A program made the position numbers and the translations under genes. From NCBI GenBank assembly GCA_003118195.1, contig BEXV01000103.1, forward strand, positions 45,839 to 89,572: a DNA stretch of 43,734 nucleotides, in the 5' to 3' direction. The first letter of the stretch is position 1. Each line of letters starts with the position of its first letter. Shown piece by piece: positions 11,341 through 22,599 of this stretch. This DNA is from Hemicentrotus pulcherrimus (Eukaryota > Echinodermata > Echinoidea > Camarodonta > Strongylocentrotidae). The notes beneath the pieces were generated by a model. That model searched no databases, was not told the DNA's origin, and was given only the letters and a program-made list of their open reading frames with translations.

Positions 11341-12201
11341 TTGAAGGTTCATGAGTCAGGTAGATTGGAATTCATATCTGTATTACATAAAATATATGGG
11401 CTCCAAGGATACCTTGTTTTACGAATTGAGGGCGTTTAAAAGAAAAAAAAATATTTAAAATTATATTATTAAATGGTGCAATCTAGTTTTCTTTCATGGC
11501 TCTGTATCAATGGAATTTGCAAAAGTGATTTTTCAATATTCATTTGGTATTTGCGCGTTGTAGTAAACAGAAAAGGTCAAAAGTATTGATAAGAGGCAAA
11601 ATATTGTGAAGGGGTTGACAATGTGCATATCAGCTGTGAAATTACTGACGGCACTTTGTCTTTCCTCTGAGAAAAGCAGGTCACCGCGTGATTGGTAATT
11701 AGCAAACATTTAGGGACGCCCTACCGTCATAATTAAATGTTTGCCCCATATCTTATAGAAACATGTGTAATACTAACATTACTATTATGATAATTATCAT
11801 TATATATGAATGTGACAGGCGATTCAATAATGGACGTGATTGAACTTGTACAAATAGTGGTTTCGTTAAAAAAATGCCCTGGTCTATATCATTTACAATG
11901 ACAAGTGATCCATAACCCATCTCACTCATACCCAGGGCAGCATTCGCTAGTCTCGCCACACGGGCACTGCGTCACCAGCGGGTCGGGTTGCCTTCGTGAA
12001 AAAAGCATCGTACACAAACTTATATGCAACAGTGCAATTAAACATTGCAATGACATACTGGCATGTTATGGCTTGATTGCCTTAACCAAGGTTGATTTAC
12101 GTTGGCAATGATGCATTCCTAAGGATACCCTTGCGTGCGACTTGCATGATGAATCATTAGTAAGCACATGATCACAGACCCGTGATTATGTTTCTTATGT
12201 C
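11341..12201. other. AT-rich stretch, no gene seen
   Basis: Short ORFs only. No mobile element ends were recognised. Confidence 0.4.
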
Positions 12202-12204
12202 TTA

Positions 12205-12624
12205 GGGTGCGTTTAAGCTCAATTTTGAAGGCAGACTGAGCGATTTGTAACGCTCATCGTAAACGCTCATCGTCATCGCAGTTCCACGGTGTACTATTCA
12301 TGCTCACTTCTCTGGCTCCTCCATGCAATTCTTCTTGGGTAGCCTAGCAGCTGGATTCGCAAGCATGCAGTGCGCATGCTACGTAGACCCACTAGAGGTC
12401 AGTGCGTTGCTCCCATTTAAACGCGTTTACAAATGATTGTGCATTTATGCTTCCCCAGAATCGCCGATCGTAAACGCACGTTTCTGTGAGTTTATAATCG
12501 GCGATCGTGATCGCCGTTTTTCGGTGATTGTACAAAAATGAGCAAGGACGCTACCGTGTTTTGAACTAAACGCGTATACGAAGCCTGATTCTGGCCAGAA
12601 AAAAAGTTGAGCATAAACATACCC
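12205..12624. mobile_element. PIF/Harbinger-like MITE with TTA target duplication
   Basis: The element is flanked by TTA on both sides (12202-12204 and 12625-12627), the 3-base target preference of PIF/Harbinger. Left end GGGTGCGTTTAAGCTCAA, right end in reverse complement GGGTATGTTTATGCTCAA. The 420-base interior has no transposase. It contains an imperfect hairpin around ATCGCCGATCGTAAAC (about 12465) and GTTTATAATCGGCGAT (about 12490). Confidence 0.8.
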
Positions 12625-12677
12625 TTAGTCTAACCGACAAGACAGACAACAGACGGCATGAAATACATTAAGATATG

Positions 12678-12703
12678 GTTGTTTGTTGTTGTTGTTGTTG
12701 TTG
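12678..12703. repeat. (GTT)n microsatellite
   Basis: A run of GTT units with one interruption lies between the Harbinger-like MITE and the next repeat. Confidence 0.85.
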
Positions 12704-12772
12704 GTATTGAGATTAATGGCGTTTCCGTCGTCATTGGATGATTTTCGGTTGATTTGTAGTCGGTCTTAAATA

Positions 12773-13165
12773 GAAGGTTGAGTTCTGGGGAGACGTGACA
12801 AATAATTTGTGGGGGTTCTCATTGTTATTATGCAAGTGTGGAAGAACATCAGAGTAAAAGTCTTCCCTGAAAAGCATGGCTCTTTAAATGCCTTCACATT
12901 TCTAAATATGACATGTAACAGCTTAAAAATGAGGATCACATTTTTATGCCAAATGTTTTTGTGTAGTCCCATTTAAATCTTTCCGTGTCCAGTGCTTGTT
13001 ACTTAACCCAAGACTGGCTCAAATTTCTTATCATTTTTGAGGATTCCAGAACCTTACAGTACACACCAATACTTCATTCGCTACATGATCACCTTTTTTT
13101 TTTATCCATTCCACACCGTTTTTTTTCTTCACAATGCAATCGCATGACCAGAAATCAACTTTATA
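12773..13165 (+). mobile_element. GTTGAGTTCTGG-ended MITE-like repeat, copy 1
   Basis: It begins GAAGGTTGAGTTCTGG and ends ATGACCAGAAATCAACTT, an inverted terminal pair of about 14 bases. Diagnostic internal blocks are TATTATGCAAGTGTGGAAGA, TGTAGTCCCAT, TTTCTTATCATTTT and CACAATGCAATCGCATGACC. Copy 2 (29761) is collinear over its whole length. Confidence 0.85.
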
Positions 13166-13394
13166 TTAGAGTCGGTTCGTTGGTGAAACAGTGGTATTTT
13201 GAGAAGTTAGGGTTCTGATAAAGGTAAACACAAATGTGAGCTTTCTTCTTCTTTTTAGGTATCTTCTGATGAATATCTTTTTTTTTTATACAAAAATGTT
13301 CCCTGACGAGGATAACTCTGCAAATGGCTCATATTCGAAAGAAGACGGGAAATAGCTCCAAAAAAAAAAGGAAACGGTATAAACAAACAATCAC

Positions 13395-13560
13395 ACCGTA
13401 ATTGTAGTCCCATAAACCCGTTTTGGTGTTCAGTGCATTCGATTTTGAGCAAGTTTCAGGTAATTTCTCATCGTTTTCGTTTTGATGATTCCAAAACCGT
13501 ACGGTATACACCAAATCGTTTGTACTATAAAATCAACTTTTTCCAAACTATTTCCGGGCA
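13395..13560 (+). mobile_element. GTTGAGTTCTGG-family fragment
   Basis: A partial plus-strand copy is recognised by GTAGTCCCATAAAC, GTGTTCAGTGCAT, TTTTGATGATTCCAAAACC and TACACCAAATCG in the same order as copies 1 and 2. The termini are missing. Confidence 0.65.
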
Positions 13561-13890
13561 GTTCCATTTACAAGGTATTTCCAATCATTCACAGAGGCAG
13601 CCGAAGATGTTTGGAAAGGCCTACCGCGCTTCGTCCGAGTCAGCTCTTTTACCATGGAATCTTTTTTTTTCTTAAAGTGCTCACAAGACACATCCCTTCA
13701 ATCTGAAATAGCCATTCAGGGGAACATGTCCGATGAACTGAATACTGCAGATTACGTATTTAACCATTCGACTTTATAAGTGCATATACCACGAGAAGGT
13801 CGCCTCCAAAACATAACTGATGACATATTATAATTTGTAGCAACCGCCATGAGGCCCGCGCTGGCGGATAACAGCGCTTTAGAACACATC
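13561..13890. other. Non-coding stretch
   Basis: No repeat or exon could be supported. Confidence 0.35.
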
Positions 13891-13892
13891 GT

Positions 13893-13980
13893 TAATATTA
13901 TTATTAATAGCATAATTATAATGATTGTTGTTATTATTATCATTATTATTATCATTATTATCATTACATTATTATTATTT
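13893..13980. repeat. (ATT/ATC)n trinucleotide tract
   Basis: An interrupted run of ATT and ATC units. Protein frames across it are low complexity and not credible. Confidence 0.9.
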
Positions 13981-14830
13981 GGAAAGCACAACTTGCTCTG
14001 AAAAGCATCAACTAAATACTTATGGCGCGTGTGTATTTTGATGGATAAGATACCAAACATCTGAGCTTCTTTTTCCAGGCCTGGTAAAGGCAATTGGCCT
14101 ATATTAAAGCTGTTCTTGGTTTACCATATCGGGTTTCATGGGCTCTACTTTCATTCACCCTTTACACTGCCTAAGACGATTTTTGTTTCTTCCATGTAAA
14201 TGTGGATTTATCTTCCAATACAATAGCTTTGGCAATTACGAGTCAAGAGCTGCCCATCAGCGATTGTATTTTAAGACCCAGTTTCAATTCCCGGCAGAGA
14301 CAATTTCGGCCACGGTTGAAGTAAAAGCTAAATATTGTTCTCGGTTCATTTCTTTAATGCGTTATCCATCCGTCCGTCCATCCATCCACCCATCCATTCA
14401 AGCGATTTGTAAAAATTTGACATTGCATCTAAGAATCTTCTATAGTTCAATATTTGCATGTGCCTGTGTAGGCGTTGCTGTGGGTGTATGTCGGTCATTC
14501 AGATAAAACTCATTTGTTTTACTCGTCCATTAACAAAACGTGTTATGCTGGGTGTGATTGCCTATTTAATGCGTTAACTAATTCTATCTAGTATGTAGCA
14601 CCAACTTGCAGTTATCGTTATTCATTATTGATTACGAAGCATTATTGATGCTACCTCAGAAAAATTTGGGGTCACATATATCTCGGGCTTATTCAGACGA
14701 TGAACTGCAATTTTCCTTCAAGACAACCTGCATTATGTATGAAGTATTTATTACTAGCACTAACCCTCGATTACGGTTAGACGTAGGAAACTCAAACAGG
14801 ACAAATGTGTAAACGTTTTAGGCGGGGGAG
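13981..14830. other. Non-coding stretch with a CCAT microsatellite
   Basis: A (CCAT/CCGT)n tract lies at about 14366-14397. No credible exon was found. Confidence 0.4.
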
Positions 14831-14837
14831 AGACGAC

Positions 14838-14866
14838 TTTCAATAAATTTAATTTAATTTAATCTC
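14838..14866 (+). repeat. (AATTT)n tail, possible retroelement 3' end
   Basis: CAATAAATTTAATTTAATTT ends a short A/T pentamer array, as seen at the 3' ends of non-LTR retrotransposons. No coding remnant is visible upstream. Confidence 0.35.
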
Positions 14867-15052
14867 CGACAAGGAGAGTAACAACCGATTTGACTAGAGG
14901 ATCATGTTAAACGGATGACGAAGATCCCCCTTTCTCGAGGCAGCGATGAGGTACATGTATAATTGGTACTACTGACTTCTTTCTCCATTTACATCCGTTT
15001 ACAATAGGCATTTTCAAACACCATTATGTCATCTTGTTTTCCACACACTTAA

Positions 15053-15225
15053 GGCCTGTTCAGATTAGGCTCGTTAAGTCGCCGCGAAAAAAACCGCCGC
15101 GTTTTTTAAGCGTGTAAAATGTATGGCAACTACGCGTAACAAGTGCATTCAGTAATATGGAGCGTATTACACTTTACACCATCATAACAAATCCGCCGCG
15201 GTTTTTCCGCATCATACCAGAAAGA
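15053..15225. mobile_element. CCGCCGCG-family MITE, reference copy
   Basis: Left end GGCCTGTTCAGATTAGGC followed by GTCGCCGCGAAAAAAACC; right end CCGCCGCGGTTTTTCCGC then ACCAGA. Internal GGCAACTACGCGTAAC and ATTACACTTTACACC are the blocks used to detect the nested copy at 8860. It is short and has no ORF. Confidence 0.65.
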
Positions 15226-15884
15226 GCCATAAGTAGACTTAGTAGGTTCATACTTGTACACAGATTAATGACATTTCCGCCATTTTCCTCCTGCACGTGC
15301 AAACTGATGACCATATCACTAATAGGAAGGATGGGTTGCGTCTATATTATGTTTGAATCCGTATAGTAGAAATCGGCCTCGACCCGTTACCTTACGGTGA
15401 ACTGTGGTAATGACTTTTCGATCAACTATACCCATGTGGTAATTAAATAGACATTCAAAGGACCCTTGACAAGTCGTAAATCAACAAACTTGTTTTGAGA
15501 AAAAGTATGGCCTCCAGGGAAAGCAAGAGCACGGTAAACATTTTCGATGTTTTTCCTATTCAGTCCAATCATGTATAACTTCATGACGACTGCATTGCAT
15601 TTTCCATGTTTTGTATTTAAAGGACATTTTAGATTGTAAAAACCGTTTCAAAAGAAAATGTGACTTGCACGAACGAAGTTTTGTCCGTCGTCTTCTATAC
15701 TTGTGAGGAATCGGCAACTGAAAAGTTCAATTCCTGTGGTCAGTGCACTTATCACACTGGACATGAAATTCATCATCTAGCCTGAAATCCCGCCCCCCCA
15801 CCCCCCACTCAGTGTTATTTAGGGTACGCATATTATTATGCTCGTACCCTCTTTTTGAAAGCACCCCCTATCTGAGGACTGCCA
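15226..15884. other. Non-coding stretch
   Basis: No feature could be supported beyond a short C-rich run at 15790. Confidence 0.35.
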
Positions 15885-16010
15885 ACATTTCATTTCATGT
15901 CATTTCATTTCGTTTACTTCCATTTCCAACAAAATATATAAAGTACATGGGATTGCATTGTACATAGTTAAACAACGAAACTTAACAATATATTTGTAAT
16001 TGGTCTACAG
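15885..16010 (-). mobile_element. Probable LINE 3' end fragment, minus strand
   Basis: Repeated CATTTCATTT(CATGT) followed by TCCAACAAAATATATAAA and ATTGCATTGTACATAG reads in reverse complement as the end of a non-LTR element (GTACAATG, TTTTGTTGGAAATGG, then an ATGAA-type tail). A similar pattern occurs at about 24660. Confidence 0.45.
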
Positions 16011-16025
16011 TGTACAATAAGCATA

Positions 16026-17010
16026 NNNNNNNNNNNNNNNNNNNNNNNNNNNNNNNNNNNNNNNNNNNNNNNNNNNNNNNNNNNNNNNNNNNNNNNNNNN
16101 NNNNNNNNNNNNNNNNNNNNNNNNNNNNNNNNNNNNNNNNNNNNNNNNNNNNNNNNNNNNNNNNNNNNNNNNNNNNNNNNNNNNNNNNNNNNNNNNNNNN
16201 NNNNNNNNNNNNNNNNNNNNNNNNNNNNNNNNNNNNNNNNNNNNNNNNNNNNNNNNNNNNNNNNNNNNNNNNNNNNNNNNNNNNNNNNNNNNNNNNNNNN
16301 NNNNNNNNNNNNNNNNNNNNNNNNNNNNNNNNNNNNNNNNNNNNNNNNNNNNNNNNNNNNNNNNNNNNNNNNNNNNNNNNNNNNNNNNNNNNNNNNNNNN
16401 NNNNNNNNNNNNNNNNNNNNNNNNNNNNNNNNNNNNNNNNNNNNNNNNNNNNNNNNNNNNNNNNNNNNNNNNNNNNNNNNNNNNNNNNNNNNNNNNNNNN
16501 NNNNNNNNNNNNNNNNNNNNNNNNNNNNNNNNNNNNNNNNNNNNNNNNNNNNNNNNNNNNNNNNNNNNNNNNNNNNNNNNNNNNNNNNNNNNNNNNNNNN
16601 NNNNNNNNNNNNNNNNNNNNNNNNNNNNNNNNNNNNNNNNNNNNNNNNNNNNNNNNNNNNNNNNNNNNNNNNNNNNNNNNNNNNNNNNNNNNNNNNNNNN
16701 NNNNNNNNNNNNNNNNNNNNNNNNNNNNNNNNNNNNNNNNNNNNNNNNNNNNNNNNNNNNNNNNNNNNNNNNNNNNNNNNNNNNNNNNNNNNNNNNNNNN
16801 NNNNNNNNNNNNNNNNNNNNNNNNNNNNNNNNNNNNNNNNNNNNNNNNNNNNNNNNNNNNNNNNNNNNNNNNNNNNNNNNNNNNNNNNNNNNNNNNNNNN
16901 NNNNNNNNNNNNNNNNNNNNNNNNNNNNNNNNNNNNNNNNNNNNNNNNNNNNNNNNNNNNNNNNNNNNNNNNNNNNNNNNNNNNNNNNNNNNNNNNNNNN
17001 NNNNNNNNNN
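16026..17010. other. Assembly gap (985 N)
   Basis: A run of N, bordered on the right by a pure C run at 17011-17022, so the sequencing break lies at a homopolymer. Apparent long frames through the gap are artefacts. Confidence 1.
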
Positions 17011-17022
17011 CCCCCCCCCCCC

Positions 17023-18419
17023 GATGAAATCAATATTCTTTCACGGAAATAATGATGGACATGTATCGGTGGTCGGAGCTATCTGTCCACAATTATGATT
17101 GCTTTGGTTTTACGCCCCCGGAGATATGGAGCTGTTATTGCATAGTTGTCAAGGTCAAGTTTCTAGCATGGTGGAATAGACACGATCGTGTGAGAAATGA
17201 TTGTGATATGAGAATTACTTATGTTCATGGCCGAAACAATAAATCAAATCTACAACCCAAATGTCTATCTCCCTCTCCCTCACTGTCTCCCTTTCTCACT
17301 CCCTCCTTTTCCCCGTTTATTTCGCGTGATCCTAGCCTTATCCTCTGTGTCACCTTTTTAAAGTTACTTTTTGTGTCCCTCTCCCACTCTCCTTTTTACT
17401 TTCTGGTTGCGCTTCTGTCGTCTGTTCTCTGCTTTGCACAGAATTATCTTCTCTGTATATATGTTAACTCTGACACTCACTATTAAACTGATAGTCCTTT
17501 GCCAAGTTTGAAGAATTAACGCTGGTTTTGAATATTCGTTTCTTCATTAATTCTTCATTAAGACATATGGTAATACCCCTATTTTCGTATATCATCTTTT
17601 CCCCAGAATTATTTCAATTATTCATTGCTTTTTTTCTCCTATTTTTCATCAACCGACTCAGTACCCTCTTTTTTCCATGAAATAATTATGTATTTTGGGG
17701 AAAGGGAGATTAACATTATTGCATACCATTTCATTTGCAACATTTCTAATTGCATGTTATTTCGTATGAAGCTGAGAAATGCCCCATTACTGCGGGCAAC
17801 ATATTAGATAAAGTTAAAACACTGATCTGTATATAAGATATACTCATACCGATCATGTATTTATACTGAATCTTATTGTTATTATTCTTGTTATTGATTG
17901 ATGCGGTATGGAGCTTTTGCGAAATTGGGTCTATTAGTAGCAGGCTCAAAAAATGGAAAATGAGGGCAAGCGAAGCGTAACATATGACTTTGGCAATAAA
18001 AATGGAAATTCAATTACCTAAACTTACACTTCACACACGCTTGGCTAATTCTATTATTTGGTCCTCTCTTTTAATATTCCTTATTGAATCAAATCTCTTT
18101 GTTCATGGATTATATACTCATTGCCTATGGTTGACTGGTATTTTGATAAGGCAATCACAAAAATGTATGAGAAAACGCTTTTTTGTCTGAAGATACTAAA
18201 AAAGGAGGAAGGCATATCAGTTGGCAAGGGTAGCTTTCTATTTCATATAATTACATTGCACGCGTCTCGTTGTGGCTATTTCAGACAATCTAAAGACATA
18301 TTTGGGGTTAATCTCCTAACTGTGAATCGCTAATTTATATGCATAATATAGTAGTGGATTCGAACTCCAAGACCGAGACAACCTAAGAAAAGATTGGATC
18401 TCGTATATAAATTTATAGG
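17023..18419. other. Non-coding stretch with pyrimidine-rich tract
   Basis: A C/T-rich tract at 17265-17400 creates a serine/proline-rich frame that is not credible as protein. Nothing else was recognised. Confidence 0.4.
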
Positions 18420-18790
18420 TAAAGGATAACTTTGTCAGCTTTTTCATTCTTATTATGCAAGTTTGGACTGATTTCTTAGCAGAAACGTCCTCCGAAAAAG
18501 ATTTCTCACCGAGTTCCCTCATATCCAAAATGTTAATAAAAACTATCTGAAAATATGGATCAAGCATTGGTGCCACTTAAGCGTAATTGGATGTACGGGT
18601 TTGTGTGTGTATGTGTGCGTGTGTGTGGGTGCGTCTGTATGTAGTCCCATATACCCACTCTCTTGTGTGCGGCGCAGACTTCCAGCAGGATTCAGTGAAT
18701 TGCTTAACGTGTGGTGATTCGAAGACTCTTTAATCATATACGTCCATTCTTATTCACGATATAATCAACCTTACTAATTGCTTCCACGCA
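18420..18790 (+). mobile_element. GTTGAGTTCTGG-family copy, strongly diverged
   Basis: Blocks in family order: CATTCTTATTATGCAAGTTTGG (about 18445), CCGAAAAAGA, TGTAGTCCCATATACCC (about 18641) and ATATAATCAACCTT. A TG-rich microsatellite (18599-18640) interrupts it. Termini are not clear. Confidence 0.5.
18599..18640. repeat. (TG)n-rich microsatellite
   Basis: Imperfect TG repeats with ATG, CG and GGG interruptions. Confidence 0.85.
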
Positions 18791-18794
18791 GTTA

Positions 18795-19076
18795 CGTTCA
18801 AAATGTACACGCTTGCCAAGACCTTTTTTCGCCGTAAACACACAACCCTCGAATCTTGGACCACGCCCATCTTCCTTGTTTGACGATGACTGCTAAGAAA
18901 GCATGTATATGATTGTAAGTAAACAACCAGGGGACCGACGGCTTTAGGTCCTCCTCGAGTGACTTGGTAATGAGGATCAATGCCTTACCAAAGGGCGTGA
19001 GCGCATTAACTTGGATTCGAACCCGGGACTTACCGGTGACGAGACCACTGCTCTACCACTGAGCCATCACGTCTCC
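18795..19076 (-). mobile_element. tRNA-derived SINE, minus strand
   Basis: On the minus strand from 19076 the sequence has a polymerase III A box (TGGCTCAGTGG, then TAGAGC closing a D-arm-like stem) and a B box (GGTTCGAATCC) at tRNA-like spacing. The acceptor and T stems do not pair properly, so it is not a functional tRNA. A body block TTTGGTAAGGCATTGATCC follows, shared in form with the SINE at 38060. The tail toward 18795 is not sharply bounded. Confidence 0.8.
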
Positions 19077-19079
19077 TTG

Positions 19080-20054
19080 TTATCTACAGTAGATATGAAC
19101 CGACCGATGTATATCCTTTTTTTTCTATTAATGTCTATAAAATGGCCATGGTGCGTTTACCACAACTCTACCTTACGAAGTTGATGACTTTCAATGAAGC
19201 ATTGGAATATAATGATCATGAGTTATGTTTATATTGACGATAATATTATGTGACTATCGGATGTAGGTTTTTGTAGAGCGTTGTAGGAGTCGTCCTAAAA
19301 AGACATTTAATTCTTCTTGCATATAAAAAATATTGTCTTCAATAATTATTATAATACGAATCATATGAAACATGGACATTAAAATAAACTTACATTATTC
19401 AGCGGTATCAGTACGCAGTGTAAATGTAAAACCTACTGAATAGCAGTAGGAAAATGAACAAAAATATTTTGAAATAGCGTTGAAACAATTGTATTCTTAT
19501 GAAGTATACGATTCATACGGCAACGCTACGTGAAAGAAAAAATAGTATTTCCGAAAAGGATGCATTCATTGAAAGACAACTTATAACTCTTGCTCCTTTT
19601 ATCGTTTGGTGCTGTGTACACCTTCTTTCTTTTTTCTTTCTTATTATTCTCTTCTTAGTTCTCATTCTTCTCATCTTCCTTCTTCTCCTCCAGCCCATTC
19701 CCCTTAGTCATTTACTCCTTCTCCTCCTCTTTCTTCTTCTTTTTCACCATCATCTTCTTCCTCACCTCATCAATCTCATTCCTCTTCTTCTGCCTTCCTA
19801 TCCGGTCTTCTACTCTATTTACTTTAGCCACTGTTTTGGGGCAGAATGACATTAATTCGTCCCTGAGGATATTATCCCTTTTCCAATGTATGCGCATCTG
19901 CAGGCCATTAGCAATCTGCGGTATATATTGATCTTAGAATATATTTCAAATGTTTTCGAAACAAGACAAGGGGCCACATCCATGACGTTGTTTTAAACTT
20001 AACCGCGATGGTATAAATCGACTAACCTGAAAGTGAACGAATTCTGGTTTAAAA
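19080..20054. other. Non-coding stretch with CTT-rich tract
   Basis: A C/T-rich region at 19620-19800 gives leucine-rich or lysine/glutamate-rich frames without credibility. A perfect 7-bp hairpin CCTACTG/CAGTAGG lies near 19432. Confidence 0.4.
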
Positions 20055-20064
20055 AAAAATTGAG

Positions 20065-20300
20065 ATAAAATCAATTTCTGGTCATGCATTGGCAATGTGA
20101 TAGTATTTGTGTGGGAGCGATTGGGAAAAGGTTGATCATGTAGTACATACGGATTCGGTGTTTACTGTGGAGTTTTGAAATCATCACAATGATAAGAAAA
20201 TTGACTCAGTCTTGATTAAAGAGTCAAGTGCAAATCACACAAAAATGTGTTTATGGGACTACACAAACATGTGGCATGAAACCCGATTTCCTACAACCCT
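20065..20300 (-). mobile_element. GTTGAGTTCTGG-family copy, minus strand
   Basis: Reverse-complement order of the family blocks: AATCAATTTCTGGTCATGCA, GGTTGATCATGTAG, ATCATCACAATGATAAGAAA and ATGGGACTACACAAACATG. One end is missing. Confidence 0.65.
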
Positions 20301-20964
20301 TAGCTATTCTTTTCATAGGACATGTCATGTGTTATACTCGTTCAAACAAAGAAATTAAATGAAGAGGCTCCAACAAAAAATTACCTTTCTCCAAACTCAC
20401 CTTTTTTTTTTAAATACAATAGCGACAACAATGTCAAAACAAATCATTTGCCCTCTTCACACTCGCCCTTTCCTTAAATAATCAGCTAGATTTATCCAAA
20501 ATCTTTGAATTTTATAAATCCACGATTGCAATTGCTTACTAAAATTCAACTCTAGGGCAAGTTAAATATCAATTTGTATTAACCCGAGAAATCATGTTCG
20601 GATTGGATATTATCTTATTGTAATGTTTGTATATCTTAGATTTTTGAAAGACTTTGCGGTTGTGTTCAAATATTGACGTAGTCGATGTCCATGCTCATTG
20701 CATCATAATTCGTATGATATGTAAATGAGGAATAAAATTCTTTTTTTCTTTAAAGAATTTGATGAAAATTAGCAAAAGGGGGAAAAAATTAATACAAAAC
20801 AGTTTTCTTTACCATTTATAATTTTTTTTTTAATTATTTGTCAATTGAATAGTTTATTTAAAAAAGTGAAAAATAGCTACCCGAGAGCTGAATTACATTT
20901 AGTTTTTAATAAAAAGCATATTAAATACGTAGCAATATAAAAACAATAATAACATAAAGCTTAC
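20301..20964. other. AT-rich stretch, no gene seen
   Basis: Low-complexity A/T runs only. Confidence 0.4.
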
Positions 20965-21157
20965 AATAATGCATTCAAGGATAGCATTCAAGGATAATGC
21001 TCCCCAGGGAGTGGAGAATGTGAATACATTGTGTGCGGGTAAGCCTGAATCCGATGACCGGGGTAATAATATAATCTGTAAACCGCGTTGAGAGTTCCTT
21101 CGGTCCTGAAAAGCGCTTGATAAGAACACATTATTATTATTATTATTATTATTATTA
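20965..21157 (+). mobile_element. SINE/LINE 3' tail with AAAGCGCT motif and (ATT)n end
   Basis: The block CCGGGGTAATAATATAATC, then CTGTAAACCGCGTTGAGAG, CTGAAAAGCGCTTGATAAGA and a pure (ATT)n array (21131-21157) is the layout of the stem-loop 3' tails shared by many animal SINEs and their partner LINEs. The upstream limit is uncertain and no tRNA-like head was found. Confidence 0.75.
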
Positions 21158-21356
21158 AGATATAATATTATTAAAAACTAGAATGAGTATAATCAACATT
21201 ATTCTGAAAATTAACACATACATCTGTGGTATCGTATATTTTATACTAAAAAACCTCATATGGAGAAAAACCTCGAGGCTCAATTTAGATCATTGCGTAT
21301 AATATGTTAACAGAAGGCCATTTTTTAAAAATCTTTATATTTACCTTTTCCTCCAG

Positions 21357-21611
21357 ACCACTTCCAACAGCCTTAAGTGATCATCCAATTCGGAAAACGG
21401 GATAATCTTTCATGAATCTTCGCCCTGGATAAGAACATCGCGAGGCGATATCTGATGCCACATGCAATTCACGTCAGCAGTTTGGCATCATCTCTTTTCG
21501 AGTGGCAACGAATCCTTGTTGGGAATACTCGGGAGTCCGTCGGGACGGTTATAGTTGGTCTGGCGATACTTACGTTGGCGCATATGGCGTTAGCTGGATC
21601 TAAATTCTAAG
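21357..21611 (+). other. Exon-like segment with strong acceptor and donor
   Basis: The segment follows a good acceptor (TTTACCTTTTCCTCCAG, AG at 21355-21356) and ends at a strong donor (AAG|GTGAGT, GT at 21612). It is richer in CpG than its surroundings. No frame is open across the whole segment, so as an exon it would be partly or wholly untranslated, with one internal ATG frame described separately. Confidence 0.3.
21455..21610 (+). CDS. Candidate 51-residue ORF with a membrane segment
   Basis: It starts at ATG 21455 and stops at TAA 21608-21610, one base before the strong donor. Residues about 29-48 (VGTVIVGLAILTLAHMALAG) form a hydrophobic helix preceded by charged residues (WQRILVGNTRES). 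This could be a small membrane protein, a signal-anchor start whose frame was misread, or a chance ORF. The start context is weak (C at -3). No family is recognised. Confidence 0.2.
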   Translation: MPHAIHVSSLASSLFEWQRILVGNTRESVGTVIVGLAILTLAHMALAGSKF

Positions 21612-21899
21612 GTGAGTGGCATTAGTGAGTACAACGACCATGAACAAATCAGAATAATGCTTTCCTCCCGCAATTGGAGACCCCCTTTCGGTCAATCTTT
21701 CGCCATGAAATCGCCTGTTAAGACCCAGAAGTATACCAGCTTACCAATTTCGCAGTCGGCAAATTGCTCTTTTTTTCCTCAAAATTCGACTTTTCTTTCC
21801 TCCCCGACAGATCAAGTCGTTTCAGTATCTTCCCTTCTCCGCTCTCGTTTCAAGAATCTGTACTCAAGTCTTCTACTTACCTGTATGAATTATGTATAA

Positions 21900-22230
21900 A
21901 TATTCCTCAAGAAGGTGGAGCGGTCCCTCCTAGTTTTTGAATTCAGAGGTAGGAAACGATATTTTGCTCATCTTTGAGAAGGAGAGAAAAGAGAGGTTGA
22001 AACAAAAGTGGAGAGGTATGTGATTTAGGAGGAGATACACAATAGATCTAGAGATATACAGCAGATCATGTACGAAATCATGTGAATTCGTTTGCATTCG
22101 AATATTTATAATTTTTCCTCCTTAACTTTTTTTCCCTCAATTTTAAATACATTTGCCGATTTGTAATATTATTATTTATTTTATTCCTAAGATTGACGGA
22201 AACGAACCCCATGTTAATTTTTCCTAAATA
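21900..22230. other. Non-coding stretch
   Basis: Nothing supported. Confidence 0.35.
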
Positions 22231-22234
22231 TACA

Positions 22235-22263
22235 ACTGAACCAAAGCTAGAGTTTGGTTCAGT
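22235..22263. repeat. Perfect 11-bp hairpin
   Basis: ACTGAACCAAA (22235-22245) and TTTGGTTCAGT (22253-22263) pair perfectly around a 7-base loop. Function unknown. It lies just upstream of the TACGG-rich block. Confidence 0.85.
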
Positions 22264-22304
22264 ATTAATTAAGACAGAAAACCCCATTTTGAATAGCGAT
22301 CACT

Positions 22305-22560
22305 TATGCGTGGTTCTTACGATGTTATTACGACGTTCGTACGGCCGCCTTACAAAGAGGGGGTTTCTTATGAGGTTGAACAACATCTTGGACAAGACCA
22401 TCAAACAGTCTACGAACTTACGAATGGTCTACGACCGCTGGTTTCGTACGGCCTTCTAAAGAAGATCTTACGAAATGGTCTGAAAATCGTTCGTACGGCG
22501 TTCGTAGCATTTCGTGATGGTATTTGTGGCCGACGCTTCACGTATCACCCAAAGAAGCAA
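22305..22560. repeat. Degenerate TTCGTACGG-rich block
   Basis: CGTACGG and close variants (TTACGA, CTACGA, GTACGGCC) recur many times, on both strands because CGTACG is palindromic. The same style recurs at 36796-37380. The frame through it is an incidental product of the repeat. Confidence 0.6.
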
Positions 22561-22599
22561 ATGTGCTTTGAATCTATGCAAAATTAACATCATTGCAAA

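Noticed and set aside
16005..17098. Very long frames (over 340 codons) on both strands across the first gap
   Set aside because: They consist of N translated as unknown residues. Only a few real codons flank the gap.
18345..18400. Second tRNA-like B box (GAGTTCGAATCC on minus)
   Set aside because: No A box at tRNA spacing and no cloverleaf pairing.
18997..19076. A functional tRNA gene on the minus strand
   Set aside because: A and B boxes are present, but the acceptor and T stems do not pair and a SINE body follows.
22306..22587. 93-codon frame in the CGTACGG block
   Set aside because: The frame follows from repeated CGTACGG words, with no protein-like signal apart from them.
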